NCBI RefSeq assembly: GCF_024435355.1
Contig: NZ_JAMJWG010000029.1
Coordinates: 1-64,000, forward strand
Direction of reading: 5' to 3'
Length of the DNA stretch: 64,000 bases
From: Streptomyces odontomachi
GTDB taxonomy: Bacteria > Actinomycetota > Actinomycetes > Streptomycetales > Streptomycetaceae
Position 1 is the first letter of the stretch, and each line of letters begins with the position of its first letter. Of this stretch, positions 10,201 through 18,583 are shown piece after piece. The notes beneath the pieces were generated by a model. That model saw only the letters and a list, made by a program, of their open reading frames with translations, did no database searches and was not told where the DNA came from. The translations under genes were made by a program, and so were the position numbers.

Positions 10201-13200
10201 AGTCGACGTGGTACAGGTCCTGCTGCCCGGCGTGCGCCGCGACGGCGAGCTGCTCGGCCCGGATCGGCCGCAGCTCCAGCGAGGCGACCGAGGCCACCGG
10301 CGCACCCAGGTGGTCCGCGATGTCGATGGCCACCGACCCGTGCGCGGTGGGCGCCAGGCGCACCCGCAGCCGGGTCGCGCCGGTGGCGTGCAGCGAGACA
10401 CCCGCCCAGGCGAACGGGATACGCACCCCGCCCACCCCGGCGTCGTCCAGCCCCAGCGGGTGCAGCGCGGCGTCCAGCAGCGCCGGATGCAGCGCGAACC
10501 GGGCCGCGTCACCCGCGTCCGCCCCCTCCGGCAGCGCCACCTCGGCCCACAGCGCCCCGGCACCGTCCCGCCATGCCGCGCTCAAGCCCTGGAAGACCGG
10601 CCCGTAGGCGAGCCCGTTGGCGGCCAGCTGCTCGCGTACCGCGTCGACGGCGACCGGTTCGGCGCCCGCGGGCGGCCACACGGTCAGCTCGACCGGTGAG
10701 GCCGATTCGGACTCAGTCTCGCCCGGCGCGACCACACCACTGGCGTGACTCGTCCACTCGGCGTCCTGCGGCGCGTCCTCGGGCCGGGCGTGAACGGCGA
10801 CGGTGCGCCGGCCCGCGTCGTCCGCCGCGCCGACCGTGACCCGCAGCCGCACCGCGCCCTCGTCCGGCACCACCAGCGGCGCCTCCAGCATGAGGTCCAC
10901 GATCCGGTCACAGCCGACCCGGTCGGCGGCGTGCAGCAGCAGGTCCACGTACCCCGTGCCCGGCAGGATCACCGTGCCGTGCACCACGTGGTCGGCCAGC
11001 CACGGGTGGGTGCGCCGCGAGACGCGCCCGGTGAACAGGTGCCCCTCGTCGTCGGGCAGTTCGATGCCGGCGGCGAGCAGCGGATGGTCGTCCGGCACCT
11101 GCCCGAGCCCGCTCGCGTCCGCGGGCGCGCCCGGCGCGTCGAGCCAGTAGGCGGTGCGCTGGAAGGCGTACGTCGGCAGCTCGGCCAACTCGACCGGGTC
11201 CAGCGGAGCCCGATCGGCACCGTCCGCAGCGTCCGCCGCGCCCAGGAACGCGTCCCAGTCCGGCACCACACCGTGCGCGTACGCCGACAGCACCGCCTTC
11301 ACCAGCGTCGCCGCCTCGGGCCGGTCCCGCCGCAACGCCGGAATCAACGCCGCAGCCGCGGCCCCGGACTCCTCGTCCCGCAGCGAGTCCGCGGCGACCG
11401 CCGTCAGCACCGCGTGCGGGCCGATCTCCAGGTAGGTGCCGATCTGGTGGTGCTGGTGGAGGTGGGTGATGCCGTCGTGGAAGCGGACGGCGTTGCGGAT
11501 GTGGTCGGTCCAGTACTGGGGGGAGGTGAGTTGTTCGGCGGTTGCCGTGGTTCCGGTGACGTTCGAGACGACGGGGATGCGGGGGGCGTGGTAGGTGAGG
11601 CCTTCGGCGATCTGCTGGAACTCGGCCAGGACGGTGTCCATGTGGGCGGAGTGGAAGGCGTGGCTGACGGTGAGGCGGGTGGTTTTGCGGCCCTGGGCGC
11701 GCCAGTGGTCGGCGAGTTCCAGGGCCTGGTCCTCGTCGCCGGCGATGACGACGGCCTGTGGGCCGTTGATGGTGGCGATGGTGACGCGGTCGTCGTCGGT
11801 GAGGGTGGTGCGGACTTCGTCTTCGGTGGCCTGGATGGCGATCATGGCGCCGCCGGCCGGTGCGGCCTGCATGAGCCGTCCGCGGGCGGCGACGAGCGTG
11901 CAGGCGTCTTCCAGGGAGAGCACGCCGGCCAGGTGGGCGGCGGTCAGCTCGCCGATGGAGTGGCCGATGAGGTGGTCGGGTTGTACGCCCCAGTGTTCCA
12001 GGAGCCGGTGCAGGGCGATTTGGAGGGCGAAGAGGCTGGTCTGGGTGTACTGGGTCTGGTCGAGCAGTTCGGCCTCGGGGGTTCCCTTGGCGGCGAACAT
12101 CAGCTCCTTCAGGGGCCGGTCGAGGTGGGCGTCGAGGAGCGCGCAGACCTCGTCCAGGGCGCGGGCGAAGACGGGGAACGTCTCGTACAGTTCCCGTCCC
12201 ATCCCGGGCCGCTGGCTGCCCTGCCCGGAGAGCAGGAACGCCGTCTTGCGCTCGTCTCCGGCCGCCTCCCCCTGGACCAGGGCCCGGTGCGGAAGGCCGT
12301 CGGCGAGGGCGTCGAGGGCGGCCAGGTAGGTCTGCCGGTCGGTGTCGGCGGGGGCCACGGCGGCGCGGCGGGCGAAGTGGGTGCGGGTGGTGGCGAGGGC
12401 CCGGCCGAGGTCGGCGACGTCGAGTTCGGGGCGGGCGGTGATGAAGTCCCGCAGCCGGGCGGCCTGGGCTTGGAGGGCCTGCTCGGTCTTGGCGGACACC
12501 ACCCAGGGGGTGACGGGGGCGGGGCTGGCCACGGTGGGCGCGTGCTGCGCCGTCTCGTCGCCGGCCGTCCCGTCCGGCTGCGCGGAGGCGGAGCCGTTCT
12601 GCCCGGTCGGCTCGCCCTCGGTCGCCGCCTCGGCGGTGGGAGCGGGCGCGGCCTCCAGGATGACGTGGGCGTTGGTGCCGCTGATGCCGAACGAGGAGAC
12701 GGCGGCGCGGCGCGGCCGGTCGGCCGACGGCCACTCGGTCGGCTCCGTGAGCAGCCGCACGGTGCCGCTCGCCCAGTCGACGTGCGGGGAGGCCTGCTCG
12801 GCGTGGAGCGTCTTGGGTAGCACGCCGTGCCGGATCGCCTGGACCATCTTGATGATGCCGGCGACCCCGGCGGCGGCCTGGGTGTGGCCGACGTTGGACT
12901 TGATGGAGCCGAGCCACAGGGGGCGGTCGGCGGGGCGGTCCTTGCCGTAGGTGGCGAGCAGTGCCTGGGCCTCGATGGGGTCGCCGAGGGTGGTGCCGGT
13001 GCCGTGTGCCTCGACGGCGTCGACGTCGCCGGCGGTGAGGCGGGCGTTCTCCAGGGCGGCGGTGATGACGCGTTCCTGGGAGGGGCCGTTGGGCGCGGAC
13101 AGCTGGCTGCTGGCGCCGTCCTGGTTGATCGCCGAGCCGCGCACCACCGCCAGGATCGGGTGGCCGTGCCGCTGCGCGTCCGACAGGCGCTCCACCAGCA

Positions 13201-14044
13201 GCATGCCGACGCCCTCACCGAGCGCGGTGCCGTCGGCGTCCGCGGAGAAGGGCTTGCAGCGGCCGTCCGGGGCCAGGCCGTGCTGCCGGCTGAACTCGAT
13301 CAGGCTGGTGGGCGAGGACATCACGGTCACGCCGCCGGCCAGCGCCATGTCGCACTCGCCGCTGCGCAGCGCCTGGCAGGCCAGGTGCAGCGCCACCAGC
13401 GACGACGAGCAGGCGGTGTCCACGCTGATCGCCGGACCCTCCAGACCGAGGGTGTAGGCGACCCGTCCGGAGACCACGCTGTAGGAGCTGCCGGTGGCCA
13501 GGTAGGCCTCGAAGTCCTCGGGGGAGCGGCCGGTGAACCGGGCGCCGTAGTCGCCGTACATGACGCCGGTGAACACGCCCGCCTTGGTGCCGCGCAGGGT
13601 GGCCGGCGGGATGCCGGCCCGCTCCAGGGCCTCCCAGGCGGTCTCCAGCAGCAGCCGCTGCTGCGGGTCCATGGCGAGCGCCTCGCGCGGGCTGACCCCG
13701 AAGAACTCGGCGTCGAACTCGGCGGCGTCGTGCAGGAACCCGCTCTCGCGGATGTAGATCTTGCCGGGGGTGTCCGGGTCCGGGTCGTAGACCTCGTCCC
13801 AGCCACGGCCCTCCGGCAGCGGGGAGATCGCGTCGGTGCCGTCGCTGACGAGCCGCCACAGCTCCTCCGGCGTGCCGGCCCCGCCCGGGTAGCGGCAGCT
13901 CATCGCCACGATGGCGATCGGCTCGCGACCTGCGGACTGGGCTTCCAGGAGGCGCTGGCGGGTCTGGTGCAGCTCGGCGGCGACCCGCCGGAGATAGCCG
14001 CGGAGCCGGTCAGAGTTCGTCTCGGTCGTCTCGTTCGTCGTCAT
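7214..14044 (-). CDS. Single-module type I polyketide synthase, fully reducing
   Basis: A one-module PKS of 2276 residues that adds a malonate unit and reduces it fully to a methylene. The ATG at 14044 is chosen because GAAGGA lies about 10 bp upstream; an in-frame ATG at 14110 has no such site. Approximate residues: N-terminal docking coil 1-40; KS 42-465 with Cys in DTACSSS near 210; AT with GHSIGE near 694 and HAFHS near 797 (malonyl type); DH with HVVHGTVILP near 1015 and Asp in ALLDAALHP; ER 1515-1815 with nucleotide motif HAAAGGVGMAA; KR 1825-2015 with GGTGTLGGLIA, GVIDD and QANYAAAN; ACP with LGFDSLTSVE near 2135; acidic C-terminal docking tail ending DDLFAFIDNEL. All catalytic motifs look intact. 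There is no loading domain, so it is an internal extender. It heads the leftward operon and diverges from the sugar genes. Confidence 0.96.
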   Translation of the reverse strand: MTTNETTETNSDRLRGYLRRVAAELHQTRQRLLEAQSAGREPIAIVAMSCRYPGGAGTPEELWRLVSDGTDAISPLPEGRGWDEVYDPDPDTPGKIYIRESGFLHDAAEFDAEFFGVSPREALAMDPQQRLLLETAWEALERAGIPPATLRGTKAGVFTGVMYGDYGARFTGRSPEDFEAYLATGSSYSVVSGRVAYTLGLEGPAISVDTACSSSLVALHLACQALRSGECDMALAGGVTVMSSPTSLIEFSRQHGLAPDGRCKPFSADADGTALGEGVGMLLVERLSDAQRHGHPILAVVRGSAINQDGASSQLSAPNGPSQERVITAALENARLTAGDVDAVEAHGTGTTLGDPIEAQALLATYGKDRPADRPLWLGSIKSNVGHTQAAAGVAGIIKMVQAIRHGVLPKTLHAEQASPHVDWASGTVRLLTEPTEWPSADRPRRAAVSSFGISGTNAHVILEAAPAPTAEAATEGEPTGQNGSASAQPDGTAGDETAQHAPTVASPAPVTPWVVSAKTEQALQAQAARLRDFITARPELDVADLGRALATTRTHFARRAAVAPADTDRQTYLAALDALADGLPHRALVQGEAAGDERKTAFLLSGQGSQRPGMGRELYETFPVFARALDEVCALLDAHLDRPLKELMFAAKGTPEAELLDQTQYTQTSLFALQIALHRLLEHWGVQPDHLIGHSIGELTAAHLAGVLSLEDACTLVAARGRLMQAAPAGGAMIAIQATEDEVRTTLTDDDRVTIATINGPQAVVIAGDEDQALELADHWRAQGRKTTRLTVSHAFHSAHMDTVLAEFQQIAEGLTYHAPRIPVVSNVTGTTATAEQLTSPQYWTDHIRNAVRFHDGITHLHQHHQIGTYLEIGPHAVLTAVAADSLRDEESGAAAAALIPALRRDRPEAATLVKAVLSAYAHGVVPDWDAFLGAADAADGADRAPLDPVELAELPTYAFQRTAYWLDAPGAPADASGLGQVPDDHPLLAAGIELPDDEGHLFTGRVSRRTHPWLADHVVHGTVILPGTGYVDLLLHAADRVGCDRIVDLMLEAPLVVPDEGAVRLRVTVGAADDAGRRTVAVHARPEDAPQDAEWTSHASGVVAPGETESESASPVELTVWPPAGAEPVAVDAVREQLAANGLAYGPVFQGLSAAWRDGAGALWAEVALPEGADAGDAARFALHPALLDAALHPLGLDDAGVGGVRIPFAWAGVSLHATGATRLRVRLAPTAHGSVAIDIADHLGAPVASVASLELRPIRAEQLAVAAHAGQQDLYHVDWSEVAAPEEVAAGSLAVLGDHPALVAALTAAGAQVGAYADLQALTADAAQAVPDTVLAPWDAVAEAGTEAGVDGSGSAAEGAHDAAHRMLALVKEWLAEERCAGSRLVVVTRGAVVAQGGEDVRDLAGAPVWGLLRVAQLENPDRFCVVDVDRLESSVERLATAVAVATGAAGGAAGEPQLAVRDGVLLAPRLVRAGADTALVVPADAAEVAGRPAAWRVDMPEKGALDNLALLACPDAVAPLEPGQVRVGMRAAGLNFRDVMIGLDMYPGQEALGGEGAGVVLETGPGVSGVAVGDRVMGLFAGAMGPVAVTDHRLLHRMPAGWSFAAAASVSVVFLTAFYGLTDLAGLKRDQRLLVHAAAGGVGMAATQLARHWGVEVFGTSSSGKWPVLRAQGYADDHIANSRTLDFEAKFAEVTGGAGMDVVLDSLANEFVDAGLRLLPRGGHFLEMGKTDIRQPGTVAAEHPGVAYQAFDLQDAGPDRIQEMLATLVELFEQGVLRPLPITTWDVRRAPEAFRYLSQARNVGKVVLTVPAPLDPDGTALITGGTGTLGGLIARRLVTEHGVRHLLLTSRSGPDSPAATALTGELTALGAEVTVAACDAADRTALATLLAAVPAKHPLTAVVHAAGVIDDATVGALTPERFDTVLRPKVDAAWHLHELTRDADLAEFVLFSSVAGTLGNPGQANYAAANTFLDALAHRRRAEGRPATSLAWGLWAEASGMTGHLSGADLSRVTRGSVAALPTEQALALFDAALAGSRACLVPVKLDTASLRGTAGDVPPMLRALVRAGRVRRVVGPAGGGGNAASASAEWAQRLAGLPAAEQTDALVQLVRTEAGTVLGHASPSSIGSTHAFKDLGFDSLTSVELRNRLGAAVGLRLPSTLVFDRPTPAAVAEFLKSELAAAAPDPAQSGPAAGGAALLAQLDGLKAAALGTPPDDDTRTELAARLKSFLHELTAAPGQPAGSADDDEADLSATIDDASDDDLFAFIDNEL

Positions 14045-14540
14045 CTGACGCTCGTCCTTCAAGCGGTCCGGAAGCTCGCGGAACCCCGAGCCTCTTCGCG
14101 ACGGCGCCATCGGTCGAGATTCACATGTCCTGGCGTCCCATCGGGTGACGTCGCATCGCTTCCGCCCCCGTCCGTGATGCCCGAGCTTTTAGGTGGTGCC
14201 GGCCAGCCAACCGGCATACGGCCTTATCCATACTGGGAAAGACCTCTTAAGTGGCTCTAGACCGCAGCTTGCGCGGTCGGCCGGGCGGTGCCGTCCGGCG
14301 TGCCCGGGCGGCCGCCCGTTTCGCCCCGCCGCCGGTCTGACGGACCGTACGCTGCACGGACGACGCCGTTCCACGGCATGGACGACGCCGTTCCGGTGGG
14401 CGGTCGCGCCGCTTTAGAACTGCCCCGCGCCTCGCTTTAGCCGCTCTTGGTGTCCTGGGCGCCGCACCGGTACCCGCGGCTGCCGGCCGTCCGTCGGCGC
14501 CGTTTTCGTACAGCGAGCGTAGGCAATCCCTGGAGCACTG
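14045..14540. promoter_or_regulatory. Divergent intergenic region between PKS and sugar genes
   Basis: About 500 bp with no convincing gene, separating the leftward PKS genes from the rightward glycosyltransferase/deoxysugar genes. The only AT-richer patch, about 14186-14260, contains CTTAAG and TCTAGA palindromes and is the best place for the two opposing promoters. No specific regulator site could be assigned. The expected role is inferred from gene layout. Confidence 0.45.
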
Positions 14541-15767
14541 ATGCGCGTACTGATGATTCCGGCTGCCGCGGCCGGACACTTCTTCCCGATGGTGCCGCTG
14601 GCCTGGGCGCTGCGGACGGCCGGTCACGAGGTGTGCATCGGAGCGCAGCCGGCCATCAGCGACGTGGTCCTGCGGACCGGCCTCAACACGGTCGTGGTGG
14701 GGGAGTCGTACGACCTGATGGGGTCGATCGCCGAAGCCGACCGGGAGGTCAGGGCGAAGCTGGGGAAGTCACCGGCGACCTTCGCCGAGCTGGCCGCCAT
14801 CGACCCGGCGGTACGCAAGTGGCACGGCGAGCTGCGCACCGCCCCGCATGCGCACGCCGCCGCCGCGATGTCCGACCAGCTGGTCGAGTTCGCCCGCGCC
14901 TGGCGCCCCGACGTCGTCGTCAGCGACCCGATCACGCTGGTCGCGCCCCTGGTCGCCGAGCTGGCCGGGGCGGTGCTGATCCACCACCAGTGGGGTCCTG
15001 CGGAGCCGTCGCTGGACAAGTTCGCCGGGTACGGCGCCCCCGTCGAGCGCTGGCATCCGGTGCTGCGCGCGCTGTACGACCGCTTCGGGGTCGAGGCGCG
15101 CACCGACTACAGCCCCTTCAGCCTCGCCTCCTGCCCGCCCAGCCTCCAGACGGCCCACCCCGAGAACCGTCACACCTCCCGGTACGTGCCCCACAACGGC
15201 TCCGGCGCGCTGGCCGCGTGGACCGGCGCACGGCCCGAGCGGCCCCGGGTGTGCGTGTCCTGGTCGACCTCCAAGGCGCTGAACCGGGACGGTGCAGGAC
15301 ACCCGGTCACGGCGATCGCGCGAGCGCTGACGCGTCTTGACGTGGAGCTGGTCGTCACCGTCACCGCCGACGACCGTGCCGCGGTCGAGGTGCCGGACGG
15401 GGTGCGCCTGGTGTCGGAGATGCCGTTGCAGGCGGTCCTGCCGAGCTGCACGGCATCCGTCAACACCGGCGGCGCCGGGAGCATCCTGACCGTGCTCGCC
15501 GCGCACGGCCTGCCCCAGGTGGTCGTGCCGCAGGGTCCCGGGCACGCGTTCAACGCCGAACGGGTCGCGGCCGTGGGCGCCGGGATCGGCCTCGGCTTCC
15601 ACCCGGACGACGTGGCGGAGCCCGCCCACCTCGACGAGCTCACCGAAGCCGTGTCCGTCGTGCTCACCGAGGAGCGTTACACGAAGGCCGCCGAGGACGT
15701 GCACCAGGAGAACCTGGCACAGCCGGCGCTCGCCGAAGCGGTGCGCCGCCTGGAAGCGCTGGCCTGA
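14541..15767 (+). CDS. Glycosyltransferase, EryCIII-like GT1 family
   Basis: A GT-B fold glycosyltransferase of 408 residues expected to move a dTDP-deoxysugar to the polyketide or to a first sugar. The ATG has GGAG 5 bp upstream. The N-terminal pattern MRVLMIPAAAAGHFFPMVPL is the acceptor-domain signature of macrolide glycosyltransferases, and the C-terminal half has the nucleotide-binding block. In that block, near residue 310, the usual HxGGxGT His is replaced: the sequence reads VNTGGAGSILT, with Asn at the His position and Ser for Thr. Enzymes of the EryCIII type often need a P450-like helper protein, and none is seen nearby. It is the first gene of the rightward block, followed by a hairpin pair before the dehydratase. 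Family is certain; sugar and acceptor are unknown, and the altered motif leaves activity open. Confidence 0.9.
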   Translation: MRVLMIPAAAAGHFFPMVPLAWALRTAGHEVCIGAQPAISDVVLRTGLNTVVVGESYDLMGSIAEADREVRAKLGKSPATFAELAAIDPAVRKWHGELRTAPHAHAAAAMSDQLVEFARAWRPDVVVSDPITLVAPLVAELAGAVLIHHQWGPAEPSLDKFAGYGAPVERWHPVLRALYDRFGVEARTDYSPFSLASCPPSLQTAHPENRHTSRYVPHNGSGALAAWTGARPERPRVCVSWSTSKALNRDGAGHPVTAIARALTRLDVELVVTVTADDRAAVEVPDGVRLVSEMPLQAVLPSCTASVNTGGAGSILTVLAAHGLPQVVVPQGPGHAFNAERVAAVGAGIGLGFHPDDVAEPAHLDELTEAVSVVLTEERYTKAAEDVHQENLAQPALAEAVRRLEALA

Positions 15768-15814
15768 AACGGGAGCCGGTATCCGCGCACCGGCGGATCG
15801 ATTTCCGTACGCGG

Positions 15815-15858
15815 CCGGCCTGCTCCTCAGGCCGGGGGTCCGGGGGTTGTCCCCCGGA
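15815..15858 (+). terminator. Two adjacent GC-rich hairpins
   Basis: CCGGCCTG-ctcct-CAGGCCGG (15815-15835) is followed by TCCGGGGG-ttgt-CCCCCGGA (15839-15858). Both stems are perfect 8-mers. There is no U-run, which is common for Streptomyces terminators. They lie between the first glycosyltransferase and the 2,3-dehydratase, so they may terminate or attenuate the first transcript. Confidence 0.6.
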
Positions 15859-16024
15859 AAGATGCAGTCGGCGGACCGGTATGAAAGCCTTCACAGGAAT
15901 CACGCGGAATCTTCAGCACCGGTCTCATCCGCGAACAGCCCCTCACAATTCGACTTTGGCAGCACCTTGTTCCGGCTTCAGCCGGCGGTGCTGTGCTGTA
16001 TCTACAACGGATGGGAAGACCACA

Positions 16025-17500
16025 GTGCCCGCAGGAGCATCCGCCGATGCCTGGAGACGCGAAAGCGGCGTGAACCCGATGTCACCACTCGCCACCTCGG
16101 TGGCCGGCCAGAACGGTGCCGACGCGGCCGCTGTCGCCTTCGACGCCTGGTGGGCGCAGCGGCACAAGGCCAACAAGTTCGAAGTGACTCCCATTCCGTT
16201 CGCAACGCTCGACGACTGGAAATTCGACCCGGCCAGCGGAAATCTCGGGCATATCAGCGGACGATTCTTCACCATCGAGGGCATCCAGGTCGCAGCGGAA
16301 AGCCCGCACGGGGTATTCGACTGGCGCCAGCCGATCATCCACCAGCCCGAGATCGGCATTCTCGGCATTCTGGCCAAACGGTTCGACGGTGTCCTGCACT
16401 TCCTGATGCAGGCCAAAATGGAACCGGGCAACATCAACACCCTCCAGGTCTCGCCCACCATCCAGGCCACCCGCAGCAACTACACCCGGGTGCACCGCGG
16501 CCGTAACACCCGCTACCTGGAGTTCTTCCGCGGCCCGCAGCGCGGCAGGGTGATCGTCGACGTCCTCCAGTCCGAGCAGGGCTCCTGGTTCTGGCGCAAG
16601 CACAACCGGAACATCGTCGTCGAGGTCGACTGCGACGTGCCCGAGCACGAGGACTTCATCTGGCTGACACCCCACCAGATCGGGCAGCTGCTGCGCGTCG
16701 ACAACCTGGTGAACATGGATGCGCGCACGGTGCTGTCCTGCATCCCGGCGCTGTCGTACCTGGGCGTCGACGAGGACGCGGCCGACACCGTCGACGACCC
16801 GTTCACGGCCGCGCTGCTGCGCTCCCACCGCGCCCCGGCGCAGGATGACCACGCCACCGGACCGGCGCACGCGCTGCACACCAGGACCGAGCTGCTCAGC
16901 TGGTTCACCGAGATGAAGACCCGCCACGAGTGGCGCACCCGACTCATACCGCTGAACCAGGTCGACAGCTGGTCGTGTACCGACGACGAGATCGTCAGCA
17001 AGGACGGGCGCGGCACCTTCCGGATCATCGGAGCCCGGGTCGCCGCGGCCAACCGCGAGGTCTCCAGCTGGACCCAGCCTCTGCTCGCCCCCTGCGAGCA
17101 GGGGCTCGCGGCGTTCCTGGCGCGCCCCATCAACGGCGTGCTGCACCTGCTGGTCAAGGCCCAGCCCGAGCCCGGCCTGCTGGACACCGTGGAGCTGACG
17201 CCCACCGTCCAGATGCCGGCCGCCGAGTTCGGCGGAGCCCCGGTGCCGTTCCTCGACGAGGTCACCAAGGCCGACCCGGCACGGGTCAGGTTCGACTCGG
17301 TGCTCTCGGAGGAGGGCGGGCGCTTCCACCACGCCGAGACCCGCTACCAGATCATCGAGGCCCCGCAGGACTTCCCGGTGGAGGTGCCCGAGGCCTTCTG
17401 CTGGATGACGGTCGGCCAGCTCACCGAACTGCTGCGGCACGGCCACTACCTGAACGTCGAGGCTCGCAGCCTGCTCGCCTGCCTCCACAGTCTCCGGTGA
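16025..17500 (+). CDS. NDP-hexose 2,3-dehydratase
   Basis: Removes water across C2-C3 of dTDP-4-keto-6-deoxyglucose, the committed step to 2-deoxysugars. The protein has the family's internal duplication: each half has a block like WWAQRHKANKFEVTPIPF then FxWxQPII, a GVLHFLMQAKMEPG or GVLHLLVKAQPEPG segment, and a late segment of the type PEAFCWMTVGQLTELL. The two halves start near residues 40 and 280. Length of 491 residues fits the family (about 470-490). GTG at 16025 is chosen because GGGAAG lies 7 bp upstream; ATG at 16079 is a reasonable alternative, and the in-frame ATG at 15881 would give an unusual leader. The next gene, the partner ketoreductase, begins 18 bp after the stop, and the two act in sequence. 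Confidence 0.93.
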   Translation: MPAGASADAWRRESGVNPMSPLATSVAGQNGADAAAVAFDAWWAQRHKANKFEVTPIPFATLDDWKFDPASGNLGHISGRFFTIEGIQVAAESPHGVFDWRQPIIHQPEIGILGILAKRFDGVLHFLMQAKMEPGNINTLQVSPTIQATRSNYTRVHRGRNTRYLEFFRGPQRGRVIVDVLQSEQGSWFWRKHNRNIVVEVDCDVPEHEDFIWLTPHQIGQLLRVDNLVNMDARTVLSCIPALSYLGVDEDAADTVDDPFTAALLRSHRAPAQDDHATGPAHALHTRTELLSWFTEMKTRHEWRTRLIPLNQVDSWSCTDDEIVSKDGRGTFRIIGARVAAANREVSSWTQPLLAPCEQGLAAFLARPINGVLHLLVKAQPEPGLLDTVELTPTVQMPAAEFGGAPVPFLDEVTKADPARVRFDSVLSEEGGRFHHAETRYQIIEAPQDFPVEVPEAFCWMTVGQLTELLRHGHYLNVEARSLLACLHSLR

Positions 17501-17517
17501 ACGGAAGAGAGAACACC

Positions 17518-18507
17518 ATGGCCCCACAAGCGACCGGCACCCCGCTGCGCATCGGCGTACTGGGCTGCGGCGACATCGCCTGGCGGCACACCCTGCCCGC
17601 CATGGTCCGGGTGCCGGACGTCGCACCGGCCGCCGTCGCCAGCCGCGACCTCGCCAAGGCCGAACGCTTCGCCGCCGAGTACGGCGGCGTACCCGTCGAG
17701 GGCTACGAGAACCTGCTCGCACGCGCGGACGTGGACGCCGTCTACATCGCCCTGCCCGCCGGGCTGCACCACGAGTGGGCGCTGCGCGCCCTCAAGGCCG
17801 GCAAGCACGTCCTGGTGGAGAAGCCCGTGACGACCACGCTCGCGGAGGCCGAGGACCTGGTGGCCACCGCCGAGAAGTGCGGCCGTTGGCTCATGGACGG
17901 CTTCATGTTCCTGCACCACTCCCAGCACGCCGCGGTGCGCGCCCTGCTCGACGAGGGCGCGATCGGCGAGCCACGGATGTTCTCGTGCGCCTTCGGCATC
18001 CCGCCCAGGCCGGCGGGCGACGTGCGCTACCAGGCCGACCTGGGCGGCGGCGCGCTGCTCGACGTCGGCGTCTACACGGTGCGCGCCGCCCAGCTGTTCC
18101 TGGGCGACGACCTGAGCGTGGTCGGCTCCATGCTGCAACGCGACGAGGAACGCGGCATCGACCTCGGCGGCAACGCGCTGCTCTGCTCCGGCGACGGCGT
18201 CCCCGCCGAGCTCTCCTTCAGCTTCCGGTCCGGGTACCGCTCGATGTACGCGATCTGGGGCAGCAAAGGCCGCCTCAGCCTGCACCGGGCGTTCACGCCG
18301 CCCGCCACGCTGCGGCCGATGGTGCGGGTCACGCGGCAGAGCGGCACCGAGGAGATCAGCCTGGCGGCGGACGACCAGTTCGGGAACATGCTGCGCGCCT
18401 TCGCCCGAGCCGCTCGCGGCGAGACGGAGTTCGGCCCGTACCGCGACACCGTGCTGCACCACATGGGGCTGATCGACGAGATCAGGAGCCGGGCGCGGTG
18501 GGTCTGA
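17518..18507 (+). CDS. NDP-hexose 3-ketoreductase, Gfo/Idh/MocA family
   Basis: Reduces the unstable 3-keto product left by the 2,3-dehydratase, giving a dTDP-4-keto-2,6-dideoxyhexose and fixing C3 stereochemistry. The 329-residue protein has an N-terminal Rossmann motif (IGVLGCGDIAWRHTLPA, residues 10-27), then the family's EKPVTTTLAEAE segment near residue 102, whose Lys is the catalytic residue of Gfo/Idh dehydrogenases. The start is ATG with a purine-rich GGAAGAGAG upstream. It lies between the dehydratase and the second glycosyltransferase. Whether it makes an axial or equatorial C3 hydroxyl cannot be read from the motifs seen. Confidence 0.93.
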   Translation: MAPQATGTPLRIGVLGCGDIAWRHTLPAMVRVPDVAPAAVASRDLAKAERFAAEYGGVPVEGYENLLARADVDAVYIALPAGLHHEWALRALKAGKHVLVEKPVTTTLAEAEDLVATAEKCGRWLMDGFMFLHHSQHAAVRALLDEGAIGEPRMFSCAFGIPPRPAGDVRYQADLGGGALLDVGVYTVRAAQLFLGDDLSVVGSMLQRDEERGIDLGGNALLCSGDGVPAELSFSFRSGYRSMYAIWGSKGRLSLHRAFTPPATLRPMVRVTRQSGTEEISLAADDQFGNMLRAFARAARGETEFGPYRDTVLHHMGLIDEIRSRARWV

Positions 18508-18583
18508 GGCCGGCACCGGTGAAGGGGAGCCCGGGGAGCGACGCAGCACTGTCCGGTGTGAAGAAGCGCAAAGGAAACCAGCT

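Noticed and set aside
7337..10699. Long plus-strand open frame opposite the ER/KR region
   Set aside because: Shadow of the fully reducing PKS module. Composition is His/Arg/Gly-rich and there is no ribosome-binding site.
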